Source: Vibrio penaeicida (GTDB lineage Bacteria; Pseudomonadota; Gammaproteobacteria; Enterobacterales; Vibrionaceae). Taken from it: 64,000 nucleotides of DNA. Positions 51,667 through 59,865 of the stretch are shown here, piece by piece; position 1 is the stretch's first letter; each line of letters begins with the position of its first letter. Position numbers and translations under genes: made by a program. Location of the stretch: positions 1 to 64,000 of the forward strand of contig NZ_JAUYVM010000008.1 in NCBI RefSeq assembly GCF_030689305.1, in the 5' to 3' direction. The notes under the pieces were generated by a model. That model had not been told where the DNA came from and searched no databases. It saw only the letters and a list, made by a program, of their open reading frames with translations.

Positions 51667-52938
51667 ATGAATAAGTTCTTACCACTTTTAGCGCTGAGTA
51701 TATTGGCGGGTAGTTATACGCTTAATGCTCAAGCTGAAGAAGTCACAGTGTTTTGCAGCTCATCTGGCGTAGAGTTACAGCTCTGCAAAGATGGAACGAA
51801 CGCATGGGCAAAAGAAACCGGCAACGAGGTGACTGTTGTTACCTTGCCAGCAAGTTGGGATGACGTATTGCCTCTTTATCAACAACTGCTGACGGCTAAA
51901 TCTAAAGATATAGATGTACTTATCTTGGATACCATTTGGCCTGGGGCGTTGAAGTCTCACCTTCTCGATATGAATGAGTACGCCAAACCAGAGAGTATTT
52001 CTCAACATTTCAAAGCCGCGGTAGAAGGCACAACAGTTAACGGTAAAGTCCTTTCTATTCCTTGGTACATGGACACTGGCATGCTTTTCTATCGGAAAGA
52101 TCTGCTCGAAAAATACGGCTACAACCCACCCCAAACCTATCAAGAACTCACAAAAATTGCGCAAGACGTTCAAGCGAAAGAGCGAAAATCAGGAAATCCA
52201 GACTTTTGGGGATACGCCTGGCAAGGTCGGTCATATGAAGGCTTAACGTGCAATGCGATTGAGTGGTTTGGCTCGACCGATGGCGGCACAATTATTGATG
52301 AAAATGGCGACATTACCGTCAATACTTCTGCCAACCGCGAAATTCTCAAAACAGCGTCAAGTTGGATAAATACAATCAGCCCACCGGGCACGCTAAACTA
52401 TGACGAAGAGTCGTCTCGTGGTGTTTTCCAAAATGGGAACGCCCTTTTTCACCGTAACTGGTCGTATGTATGGAGCCTTGCCAATTCGGAAGATTCCGTC
52501 ATCAAAGACAAAGTGGGTGTGGTTGCACTGCCGAAAGGCGCCCCTGATGGCATCCACGCTGGCTGTTACGGCACCGCACTGCTTGGAGTATCCAAGTATT
52601 CTCGCTCGCCTGAAACCGCAGTGAGCTTAGTGAACTACCTGACGGGCATGGGCGAGCAAAAACGCCGCGCCATTGAAGCCAGTTACAGCCCCACTCTACC
52701 TGCCCTGTACAACGATTCTGATGTTTTAAACGCAAATCCGTTTTTATCCGACATGCAGACATCGTTCGCCAATGTGGTTGCCCGCCCTTCACAGGTAACT
52801 GGCGATCAGTACAGCCGAGTGAGCAACACCATTTGGAAACAAGTTCATAAAGCGCTGTCTGGAGAGGTCAGTGCCGATAAAGCGCTTGAACAAATGGAGT
52901 CGGAGCTGAAAAGGCTGAAAAAACGCGGTAAGTGGTAA
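51667..52938 (+). CDS. Sugar ABC transporter substrate-binding protein
   Basis: A 423-residue family 1 extracellular binding protein (maltose/trehalose type). Signal peptide MNKFLPLLALSILAGSYTLNAQA. Typical features are the early YQQLLTAKSKDIDVLILDTIWPG, the hinge IPWYMDTGMLFYRKDLLEKY, and GNALFHRNWSYVW. A near-perfect ribosome-binding site, GGAGGTGAT, precedes the ATG, so expression should be high. It would bind a periplasmic oligosaccharide or amino sugar for the importer encoded at 56-59 kb. Confidence 0.92.
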   Translation: MNKFLPLLALSILAGSYTLNAQAEEVTVFCSSSGVELQLCKDGTNAWAKETGNEVTVVTLPASWDDVLPLYQQLLTAKSKDIDVLILDTIWPGALKSHLLDMNEYAKPESISQHFKAAVEGTTVNGKVLSIPWYMDTGMLFYRKDLLEKYGYNPPQTYQELTKIAQDVQAKERKSGNPDFWGYAWQGRSYEGLTCNAIEWFGSTDGGTIIDENGDITVNTSANREILKTASSWINTISPPGTLNYDEESSRGVFQNGNALFHRNWSYVWSLANSEDSVIKDKVGVVALPKGAPDGIHAGCYGTALLGVSKYSRSPETAVSLVNYLTGMGEQKRRAIEASYSPTLPALYNDSDVLNANPFLSDMQTSFANVVARPSQVTGDQYSRVSNTIWKQVHKALSGEVSADKALEQMESELKRLKKRGKW

Positions 52939-53047
52939 ACCATGCCGTGCTTTGGCAGGCAGTAAAGCGAATTGGGTTGCTGCCTGCCATACTTTTACTG
53001 GATTCAGATGATTTCGTTTCGAACATAGATAAGGACGACAAGCTGTT

Positions 53048-54187
53048 ATGTTGAACTCACCGATTAGACTTGGGCTGATTGGGCTAGGAGAAGCTGCGCA
53101 AAGCCTTCATTTGCCTACTTTGTTTCACCATCCCGACAAATTTTGCGTCACCGCAGTATTCGATATCAGCCCAACCTTGGTCAACGAAGTTTGCCAACGC
53201 TACCACGTGAAAAGCGGCTATCACACCGTTGAAGAAATCGTAAAGGATGACGCTGTTGATGCGGTCATAATCATGTCGCCTGATCCACTTCACTTCGAAC
53301 ATACCAAACTCGCCATCGCCCACAACAAATCCGTTCTGTTGGAAAAACCCAGCTGTTTGTTACCACGCCATGTTGAAGAGCTCATCAAACTGGAAAAACG
53401 GCATCAGGTTTCTGTCACCGTTGGTTACATGCGTGTCTATGCTAAAGCCTTTTCATTGGCTCAAGATAAACTGGATGAGTTGGGAGATATAAAAAGCGTG
53501 CGCGTTAGGGATCTACAACGTGAAGGTGACCACTTCCTCCCGCAAGTCTCTGATTTGTACTACCCAGACGATCACGATAAACGACAAATCGAATACGCTA
53601 AAGAAGCCGAACAAAAGCAAAGAGAGGAGTTACTCGGTAGTCGAGCACACTCCAACTTATTGTGGAAAGCTTATCGCGTGCTAACGGGCGCAGCCATACA
53701 CAATTTGGCCGCGCTGCGGCATCTCATTGACTCGCCTAAAAGAGTGGTGAGTGCGTTTGCTAATTCCAACGGCGAACACATTTCCATGACAATGGATTAC
53801 GGATCTTTTTTTGCCACTTATGAAATTTTAATCGATAACATTCCTCGCGTGGATGCCAGTATCGAACTGACCTCAGATACTAAGAGGCTCAAAATCAATT
53901 ACCCGACGCCTTACATTCGAAACTTGCCCACCACTCTTGAGTTTCAAAGTGGAGAGGGGCACCACCCGAGCGAAACTCATGGTCCATTTTACCAAGATCA
54001 ATTTAACCTTGAGCTTCTGTATTGGCACCAAACCCTTACTCAAAACGCGCCTGTTTTAACGGGTCTTAAAGCGTCTCAGAAAGATCTCAATTTAGTCATG
54101 CAAGCCATCGACTCCATCGCAATCAATCTTGGAATCGACGGCACCCCTAGCGATACAGCAACTAATATGGTGGGAGAACAAAAATGA
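53048..54187 (+). CDS. Gfo/Idh/MocA-family NAD(P)-dependent oxidoreductase
   Basis: A 379-residue dehydrogenase. N-terminal Rossmann domain GLIGLGEAAQSLHLPTLF, catalytic lysine in VLLEKPSCLL, and the alpha-beta C-terminal domain. Members oxidise sugar hydroxyls (often C3) or inositols. The stop overlaps the next start by four bases. Together with the TIM-barrel gene after it, this could make and process a keto sugar. Confidence 0.9.
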   Translation: MLNSPIRLGLIGLGEAAQSLHLPTLFHHPDKFCVTAVFDISPTLVNEVCQRYHVKSGYHTVEEIVKDDAVDAVIIMSPDPLHFEHTKLAIAHNKSVLLEKPSCLLPRHVEELIKLEKRHQVSVTVGYMRVYAKAFSLAQDKLDELGDIKSVRVRDLQREGDHFLPQVSDLYYPDDHDKRQIEYAKEAEQKQREELLGSRAHSNLLWKAYRVLTGAAIHNLAALRHLIDSPKRVVSAFANSNGEHISMTMDYGSFFATYEILIDNIPRVDASIELTSDTKRLKINYPTPYIRNLPTTLEFQSGEGHHPSETHGPFYQDQFNLELLYWHQTLTQNAPVLTGLKASQKDLNLVMQAIDSIAINLGIDGTPSDTATNMVGEQK

Positions 54188-55071
54188 CTAGCCAGATAAC
54201 GCTCGCCACTTGCCCTTGCTCTTGGGGAGTTTGGTACCCAAAAGATCACCAACAACCGAGTTGGCAAAAATTCTTGGATGAAGCCAATTTTTGTGGATAC
54301 CGCACCATTGAGCTTGGCCCCTACGGTTACCTTCCGACGAATTTTCGAGAGCTCAAGTACGAACTGGAAGCCCACAACTTGAACGTTTGCGGCGCCGCAC
54401 ATATGTCGGATCTGATTGTCCCTAATGCTTTAAGCAACATTCGATTAGACATCAATAATATATGCTCAACCCTAGAAGCATTAAACGCCCGCTATTTCGT
54501 GTTTATGGATGGCGATAGCCTTTATAAACACCCAAGTGATCGCAACCTCAACCTTACGGATTGGAAGCACATCATTAAGGTGATTTCTGAATCAGCAAAA
54601 ATTGTTAAGGAAGAGTATGGATTGGATTATGTGTTTCACCCGCATGTTTCAACCTGTATTGAAAACGAACATCAAATTATCCGGCTGCTGAACGATACCC
54701 ACCCTGATTACGTGAATCTCTGTTTCGACACAGGGCATCATCTTTACACGGGTGGAGTACCAGAAGATTTCATTAAGGAATTCGGTTCGCGAATTCGCTA
54801 CTACCACTTGAAAGACATGAATTCGACTATTCGAGAGAAAGTGAAGCAGAAAAACCTGAGCGACGATGACGCTTTTGAACTTGGGGTTATGGTGCCGCTG
54901 GGTGAAGGCAACGTTAACTTCGATGCCGTTAAAGCAGAACTGGACAGGCAAAACTTTCGCGGTTATGCGGTGATCGAACAAGACATCTACCCAGATATTC
55001 ACAATATGGCACTCACGCATGCCAAAAGTAGCCTCGCTTACATCAAACAACTTGGAATGGGGGTGTCATGA
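54184..55071 (+). CDS. Sugar phosphate isomerase/epimerase family (xylose isomerase-like TIM barrel)
   Basis: A 295-residue AP-endonuclease-2-type TIM barrel. Metal-site landmarks are FHPHVSTCIENE, VNLCFDTGHHLYTGG, RIRYYHLKDMNSTI and the final VIEQDIY. Relatives isomerise sugars, dehydrate inosose, or cleave 3-keto-glycosides. Overlaps neighbours on both sides by four bases, so it is tightly coupled to the dehydrogenase and the ROK kinase. Confidence 0.9.
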   Translation: MTSQITLATCPCSWGVWYPKDHQQPSWQKFLDEANFCGYRTIELGPYGYLPTNFRELKYELEAHNLNVCGAAHMSDLIVPNALSNIRLDINNICSTLEALNARYFVFMDGDSLYKHPSDRNLNLTDWKHIIKVISESAKIVKEEYGLDYVFHPHVSTCIENEHQIIRLLNDTHPDYVNLCFDTGHHLYTGGVPEDFIKEFGSRIRYYHLKDMNSTIREKVKQKNLSDDDAFELGVMVPLGEGNVNFDAVKAELDRQNFRGYAVIEQDIYPDIHNMALTHAKSSLAYIKQLGMGVS

Positions 55072-56015
55072 CCCCCAACGCTCTGAATACATCCAACGTC
55101 CAACCCGCCAATGCCTTTGTGGGTATCGACATTGGTGGCACAAAAATGGCGTCGGCACTGGTCGATATCAACACCGGTCACATCCTGTGTGAAACTCAAG
55201 TTGCCACGCAAAAACAACGCCCAACAAAAGACATCATTACTGATATTCACAAACTGCTGTCTTACCACCTTGAGTTTGCGAACATCAAAGATATTCCGGT
55301 AAAAGGGTGCGGCATTGCCTTTCCAGAATTGGTGAACAATTCAGGAGAAATCGTTAGTGATTGGAATTTCGATCTCCGTTCACTAAGCCACTCTGATTTT
55401 CCTATTAACAATGTGTTGTTTGAGAGTGACGTGCGAGTAGCTGGTCTAGCTGAAGCGAAATTGGGAGCGGGCAAACCATACCAGTCATTCGTCTATGTGT
55501 CTCTGGGGACTGGGCTGGCTTACACCTTATTTAATAATGGGGTGCCTTGGCGAGGGAAAAACGGCTACGCCATTCATTTTGCGAGTAGTGCCCTCACTGG
55601 GTGTACAGCGGATATGAAGCCGCTGAATTATCTACCTGAAGCGCTGGTTTCTGGCGCAGGGTTACTAGATTGCTGGAACATGAGCCACCCCGCGCAGCGC
55701 TATCACGATTTACCGGAACTGTTATTGCAAGCTGAAATGGGCGCATCGAAAGAGCGCCAATACATTAAACTCGCTGGGGAGGTTTTGGGCAGTTTACTAG
55801 CACAAATGGTCAATATGTTAGATCCAGAAGCCATCATTTTTGGTGGTGGATTAGGTTGTGCTCAAGGCTTATACCATCACTGTATTGAAGCTACTCTGCG
55901 CGACCGAATATGGGCGGAAGAATGCAAAACCATTCCTGTTCATAAAGCGCATTTTGCAAACAAAGCAGGGACGATTGGCGCGGCGCTTGCCGCGTCTAAA
56001 ATGGCGAAAGGTTAG
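55068..56015 (+). CDS. ROK-family sugar kinase
   Basis: A 315-residue ROK protein without DNA-binding domain. ATP motif GIDIGGTKMASALVDI, GCGIAFPELVNNSGEI, and YVSLGTGLAYTLFNNG with the G-rich loop. The zinc motif CxCGxxGCxE of most ROK kinases is lacking (here TGCTADMKPLNYLPEALVSG). Likely phosphorylates the imported hexosamine or hexose before the AgaI-like isomerase acts. Followed by 114 bases without gene. Confidence 0.87.
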   Translation: MTPNALNTSNVQPANAFVGIDIGGTKMASALVDINTGHILCETQVATQKQRPTKDIITDIHKLLSYHLEFANIKDIPVKGCGIAFPELVNNSGEIVSDWNFDLRSLSHSDFPINNVLFESDVRVAGLAEAKLGAGKPYQSFVYVSLGTGLAYTLFNNGVPWRGKNGYAIHFASSALTGCTADMKPLNYLPEALVSGAGLLDCWNMSHPAQRYHDLPELLLQAEMGASKERQYIKLAGEVLGSLLAQMVNMLDPEAIIFGGGLGCAQGLYHHCIEATLRDRIWAEECKTIPVHKAHFANKAGTIGAALAASKMAKG

Positions 56016-56129
56016 GTATTTAAATTCGCAGAAATAGGTGTGTTTTTAAGCTGCGAACAAGGAACGCTTAAACAAACACGATCTCAATAATATCTGGATA
56101 TGTAGACTCTGGGAAAAGGAAGACACCCC

Positions 56130-57281
56130 ATGGAAGTTTTGTCTTTACATCAGGTAAACAAAACATACAGCAAAACCCCCGTTTTGCGAGACATCAACCT
56201 ATCGATTCATCAGGGCGAATTCATTGTGTTCGTTGGTCAATCGGGTTGTGGAAAGTCGACCCTTCTGCGCCTTATTGCGGGGCTTGATCTTCAAACATCT
56301 GGTGATGTTCGAATAGACGGTACAAACGTCAATGACGTTGCGCCCGGGCAGCGTGGGTTAGCCATGGTGTTTCAGTCCTATGCGTTGTACCCACACATGA
56401 ACGTTTGGGACAACATGGCGTTTGCCTTAAAAACAGCTCGGCTTCCCAAACAAGACATTTCAGAACGTGTCACAAAAGCCGCCGATATCCTCAAACTGGG
56501 GTCGCTACTCGATAGAAAACCCGCTCAACTATCAGGTGGACAAAGACAGCGTGTCGCCATAGGCAGAGCGATAGTTCGTGAGCCTAAAATCTTCTTGTTT
56601 GATGAACCCCTAAGTAATCTAGACGCCGAACTTCGCGTAGACATGCGGGTCGAAATCGCCACACTTCATAAAAAACTCAACGCCACCACCATTTACGTCA
56701 CACACGATCAAGTCGAAGCCATGACGTTAGCCGACAAGATCGTTGTGCTCAATAACGGTGTCATTGAACAATTTGGATCGCCGCTTGAGTTATACAACAA
56801 ACCAATAAATCAATTTGTGGCGGGGTTTATTGGTTCACCCAAAATGAACTTTATTGAAGGAGAGATGAAGGCTGACGGCTTTCATTTCCATGGTTACCAC
56901 CTTGATATGGTGGATTCCAAAATGATGGATAGAAAAATAACGCTTGGCATTCGTCCAAAAGACCTCTCTCTAACAAGCAACCCAAAGAAAGCCGATCTTA
57001 AAGCCAAAATTACTCACACCGAAATATTGGGTGATGAAAGTTACGTGTATTGCAACGTAGGGACACGCATCAAACTTGTCGTGACACTGGATGGGCAGCA
57101 GCATCTTGAAGCTAACCAAGAGGTGTATCTGGTTTTTAACTGGGATCATGTGCATTGCTTCGATACCCGTGGCATCAATATCGATTGCCAAAATATCGAT
57201 TGCCAAAATATCGATTATCAAAATAGCGATCGCCCAAAAGGCGATAGCGAATCCACTCAGCCGCGAAACACAGATGAATAG
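56130..57281 (+). CDS. Sugar ABC transporter ATPase (MalK/UgpC type)
   Basis: A 383-residue ATPase. Walker A GQSGCGKST, Q-loop VFQSYALYPHM, signature LSGGQRQRVAIGRA, Walker B FLFDEPLSNLD, and a C-terminal regulatory TOBE domain with LGIRPKDLSL. The last 35 residues carry a run of NIDCQ-type pentapeptides made by a 15-bp DNA repeat (57177-57235), which is not part of the normal family. The core enzyme is complete. Confidence 0.92.
   Translation: MEVLSLHQVNKTYSKTPVLRDINLSIHQGEFIVFVGQSGCGKSTLLRLIAGLDLQTSGDVRIDGTNVNDVAPGQRGLAMVFQSYALYPHMNVWDNMAFALKTARLPKQDISERVTKAADILKLGSLLDRKPAQLSGGQRQRVAIGRAIVREPKIFLFDEPLSNLDAELRVDMRVEIATLHKKLNATTIYVTHDQVEAMTLADKIVVLNNGVIEQFGSPLELYNKPINQFVAGFIGSPKMNFIEGEMKADGFHFHGYHLDMVDSKMMDRKITLGIRPKDLSLTSNPKKADLKAKITHTEILGDESYVYCNVGTRIKLVVTLDGQQHLEANQEVYLVFNWDHVHCFDTRGINIDCQNIDCQNIDYQNSDRPKGDSESTQPRNTDE
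57177..57235 (+). repeat. 15-bp tandem repeat inside ATPase gene end
   Basis: AATATCGATTGCCAA repeated, two units exact and later units degenerate, encoding NIDCQ, NIDCQ, NIDYQ and NSDRP. Unit length divisible by three keeps the frame when copy number changes. Confidence 0.85.
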
Positions 57282-57292
57282 GTTGAGCCCGT

Positions 57293-58213
57293 ATGAATAA
57301 AGAAAGTAAACCATCAGTCGGGTTCCGGCTCAACCAACAAAAAGTCTACGAGGCATGGCTGTATATTCTCCCGATGGCGCTAGTGCTAGCAGTGGTCGCC
57401 CTTTATCCATTGCTCAAGAATTTCTACTTCTCATTTACGGATGCTTCGTTAATGGAGCCCGAACTTGCGAATTGGATAGGGTTAGAAAATTACACCTATT
57501 TGCTCACTGATTCATCTTGGTGGAATTCGGTTTGGAACACGCTTTATTTTGCGGTGGTGTCTGTGGCACTGGAAACCGTCATTGGGCTTGCTATCGCCCT
57601 TATTTTGAATGCGAACCTGCCTACCAAAGGCATTATGCGTGCAGTCGTATTGGTGCCTTGGGCTATCCCTACCATCGTCTCTGCCAGAATGTGGGAATGG
57701 ATGTTCCACGATCAATATGGCGTGATCAATCAAATAGGCATGTCGATTGGCATTCTGAGTGAAAAGATCGCATGGACGGCAGATCCACAATGGTCGATGG
57801 CTGCGATTATCTTCGTCGATGTTTGGAAAACCACCCCCTTTATGACGCTGTTGATCTTGGCCGGTTTGCAAATGCTCCCAAAAGACATCTACGAGGTGGC
57901 GAAAGTGGATAATGTCCCTGCTTGGCGAGTCTTTTGGCACATAACCTTACCCCTGATCAAGCCAGCCATTTTGGTGGCGGTAGTATTCCGATTGTTGGAT
58001 GCGCTGCGTATGTTCGATTTGGCGTATGTGTTAACAGGAAGCAGTGAGTCAACGATCACTATGTCGATATTTGCGCGTAAGCAGTTGGTTGATTTTCAAG
58101 ATATGGGGTACGGGGCAGCGGCTTCAACTCTGTTGTTCTTCATTGTTGCCTTAGTGACGATCGGGTATTTGTACTTATCCCGCAATAGCTTAATGTCTAA
58201 GGAGTCAAGGTGA
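57293..58213 (+). CDS. Sugar ABC transporter permease (MalF/UgpA type)
   Basis: A 306-residue membrane protein with six hydrophobic helices. N-terminal WLYILPMALVLAVVALYPLL is typical. The cytoplasmic EAA loop reads DIYEVAKVDNVPAWRVFWHI followed by LPLIKP, which docks on the ATPase. Overlaps the next permease gene by four bases. Confidence 0.92.
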   Translation: MNKESKPSVGFRLNQQKVYEAWLYILPMALVLAVVALYPLLKNFYFSFTDASLMEPELANWIGLENYTYLLTDSSWWNSVWNTLYFAVVSVALETVIGLAIALILNANLPTKGIMRAVVLVPWAIPTIVSARMWEWMFHDQYGVINQIGMSIGILSEKIAWTADPQWSMAAIIFVDVWKTTPFMTLLILAGLQMLPKDIYEVAKVDNVPAWRVFWHITLPLIKPAILVAVVFRLLDALRMFDLAYVLTGSSESTITMSIFARKQLVDFQDMGYGAAASTLLFFIVALVTIGYLYLSRNSLMSKESR

Positions 58214-59046
58214 AGAACTCCACCAGAAATCGCCTCAGCAAAGGGCTGTTCTACATTTTGGTCGCCATTATTGCGGTGTATACCCTATTTCCATTCTATT
58301 GGTCTATCGTTTCCTCGTTTAAGCAAGGGGCTGATTTATTCAAAGTCGAGTTTTTCCCAAGCATCCAGTGGGACAATTACATCAGCGTCCTCAGCAATGG
58401 TACGTTTTTACGCAATATTCTTAACTCGGTTATTGTCGCGACCGCGGTTGTTGCTGTGTCGCTATTCCTTTCTGTCACCGCGTCTTACGCTCTAGGGCGA
58501 GTCAACTTTAAAGGGAGAACCACGATTTTGATGGCGATATTGAGTGTGTCTATGTTTCCTCAAGTGGTGATTCTGTCAGGGCTGCTGGGCATGATAAACC
58601 TGCTTGAACTGTACAACACACTCTGGGCGTTGATCCTTGCCTATATGATCTTCACCCTGCCCTTTACCGTTTGGGTCATCACCACTTTTATGAAGGAGCT
58701 GCCCCAAGAATTAGAAGACGCCGCAAGAATGGATGGCTGCTCTACCTTTCGAATCATTACCCACGTATTCTTCCCAATACTGGGGCCGGCTTTAGTTAGC
58801 ACAGGTTTGCTGGCATTCATTGCGGCATGGAACGAATTCTTGTTCGCCCTAACTTTTGTTCTCAATGATGAAATGCGCACGGTTCCTGTAGCCATCGCAC
58901 TCATTTCTGGCGCTAGCCGTTACGAATTGCCATTTGGTGCCATTATGGCCGCTTCGGTCATTGTGACGGTTCCACTCGTTGTATTGGTTTTAATGTTCCA
59001 ACGAAAAATTGTATCGGGGCTGACAGCAGGTGCGATTAAAGGATAA
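58210..59046 (+). CDS. Sugar ABC transporter permease (MalG/UgpE type)
   Basis: A 278-residue partner permease. Six helices, N-terminal YTLFPFYWSIVSSFKQGADL and EAA loop ELPQELEDAARMDGCSTFRI before FFPILGP. GTG start overlapping the previous stop. With the ATPase and the binding protein at 51667 it completes a CUT1-type sugar importer. Confidence 0.92.
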   Translation: MKNSTRNRLSKGLFYILVAIIAVYTLFPFYWSIVSSFKQGADLFKVEFFPSIQWDNYISVLSNGTFLRNILNSVIVATAVVAVSLFLSVTASYALGRVNFKGRTTILMAILSVSMFPQVVILSGLLGMINLLELYNTLWALILAYMIFTLPFTVWVITTFMKELPQELEDAARMDGCSTFRIITHVFFPILGPALVSTGLLAFIAAWNEFLFALTFVLNDEMRTVPVAIALISGASRYELPFGAIMAASVIVTVPLVVLVLMFQRKIVSGLTAGAIKG

Positions 59047-59049
59047 TTT

Positions 59050-59754
59050 ATGAACGTCACTCAATTGAAAAACCACGAAGAAGTGTCGGCTTACCTCGCC
59101 CGTATGCTCACTAGCCAAATTCAAGTCACGCCAGATTCAAGGATCATACTCGCTTCTGGTGGCACACCATCTTTAGCCTATGAAATTACAGGCGAACAGC
59201 TACTAGGAGTCGATACCTCACGCGTCACCATCATCAAGCTGGACGAGTGGGTTGGGCTACCTGAAACCAGCGGCAGTAGTTGCGAGTATCAACTGACCCA
59301 TGAAGTGATAAAACCGTGGGGGATCGAACCACACCATTATATTTCTTTTAACGGCTCCGCGAGTGATATTTTAAGTGAAGCGCTGCGTGTTAAAAGCTGG
59401 CTAGCTGCATGCCAACCTGCACACCTTTGCGTTTTGGGGATAGGGCTTAACGGACATATTGGATTCTTAGAGCCTTCCCCTTCTTTGCCGCATCGTTCAA
59501 GCGTTGTACCACTGCATGCTATGTCGAAAAACCACCCTATGGTCAAAAATCAGTACGAGGTATCGCTCGGTATCACCATTGGAATTGGCGACATTATGGA
59601 GTGTGAAAAAGTCGTCTTAGTAGCAACGGGGGAACACAAGCAACAAATTCTCGCTCGGTTACTGGAAAGTGACATTTCCACGTCACTGCCTGCCAGCCTA
59701 TTGAAACTGCATCCCAACGTTGAATTGATAGTAGATGATAGCGCGATGTTTTAA
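59050..59754 (+). CDS. AgaI/NagB-type amino-sugar 6-phosphate isomerase/deaminase
   Basis: A 234-residue protein. Landmarks are ASGGTPSLAYEI (phosphate loop), IIKLDEWVGLPETSGSSCE and GIGLNGHIGFLEPSPSLPHR. NagB has an aspartate before GH (NDGH); here it is Asn (LNGH), as I recall for AgaI (galactosamine-6-phosphate isomerase). The end, ATGEHKQQILARLLESDIST and SLPASLLKLH, also resembles AgaI. It should convert an aminohexose 6-phosphate to a ketohexose phosphate with ammonia release. Last gene of the operon, 3 bases after the permease gene. Confidence 0.85.
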   Translation: MNVTQLKNHEEVSAYLARMLTSQIQVTPDSRIILASGGTPSLAYEITGEQLLGVDTSRVTIIKLDEWVGLPETSGSSCEYQLTHEVIKPWGIEPHHYISFNGSASDILSEALRVKSWLAACQPAHLCVLGIGLNGHIGFLEPSPSLPHRSSVVPLHAMSKNHPMVKNQYEVSLGITIGIGDIMECEKVVLVATGEHKQQILARLLESDISTSLPASLLKLHPNVELIVDDSAMF

Positions 59755-59781
59755 GTTTCAGTACTAATGTTAAGGAAGATA

Positions 59782-59837
59782 TACCCAAATGATCCTGTAT
59801 CCTATTCTTACGATCCGTAGGACGATCTGAGTATTGA
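59782..59837. repeat. Palindromic intergenic repeat (ATACYCAA family)
   Basis: ATACCCAAATGATCCT pairs imperfectly with AGGACGATCTGAGTAT. Lies between convergent genes at the end of the sugar operon and may serve as its terminator. Confidence 0.6.
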
Positions 59838-59865
59838 GCAACTAACACCCAGATCGATGGCGAGT

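Noticed and set aside
59337..59546. Antisense open frames in the AgaI-like gene and elsewhere in the sugar operon
   Set aside because: All overlap well-supported coding sequence on the other strand and lack start signals.
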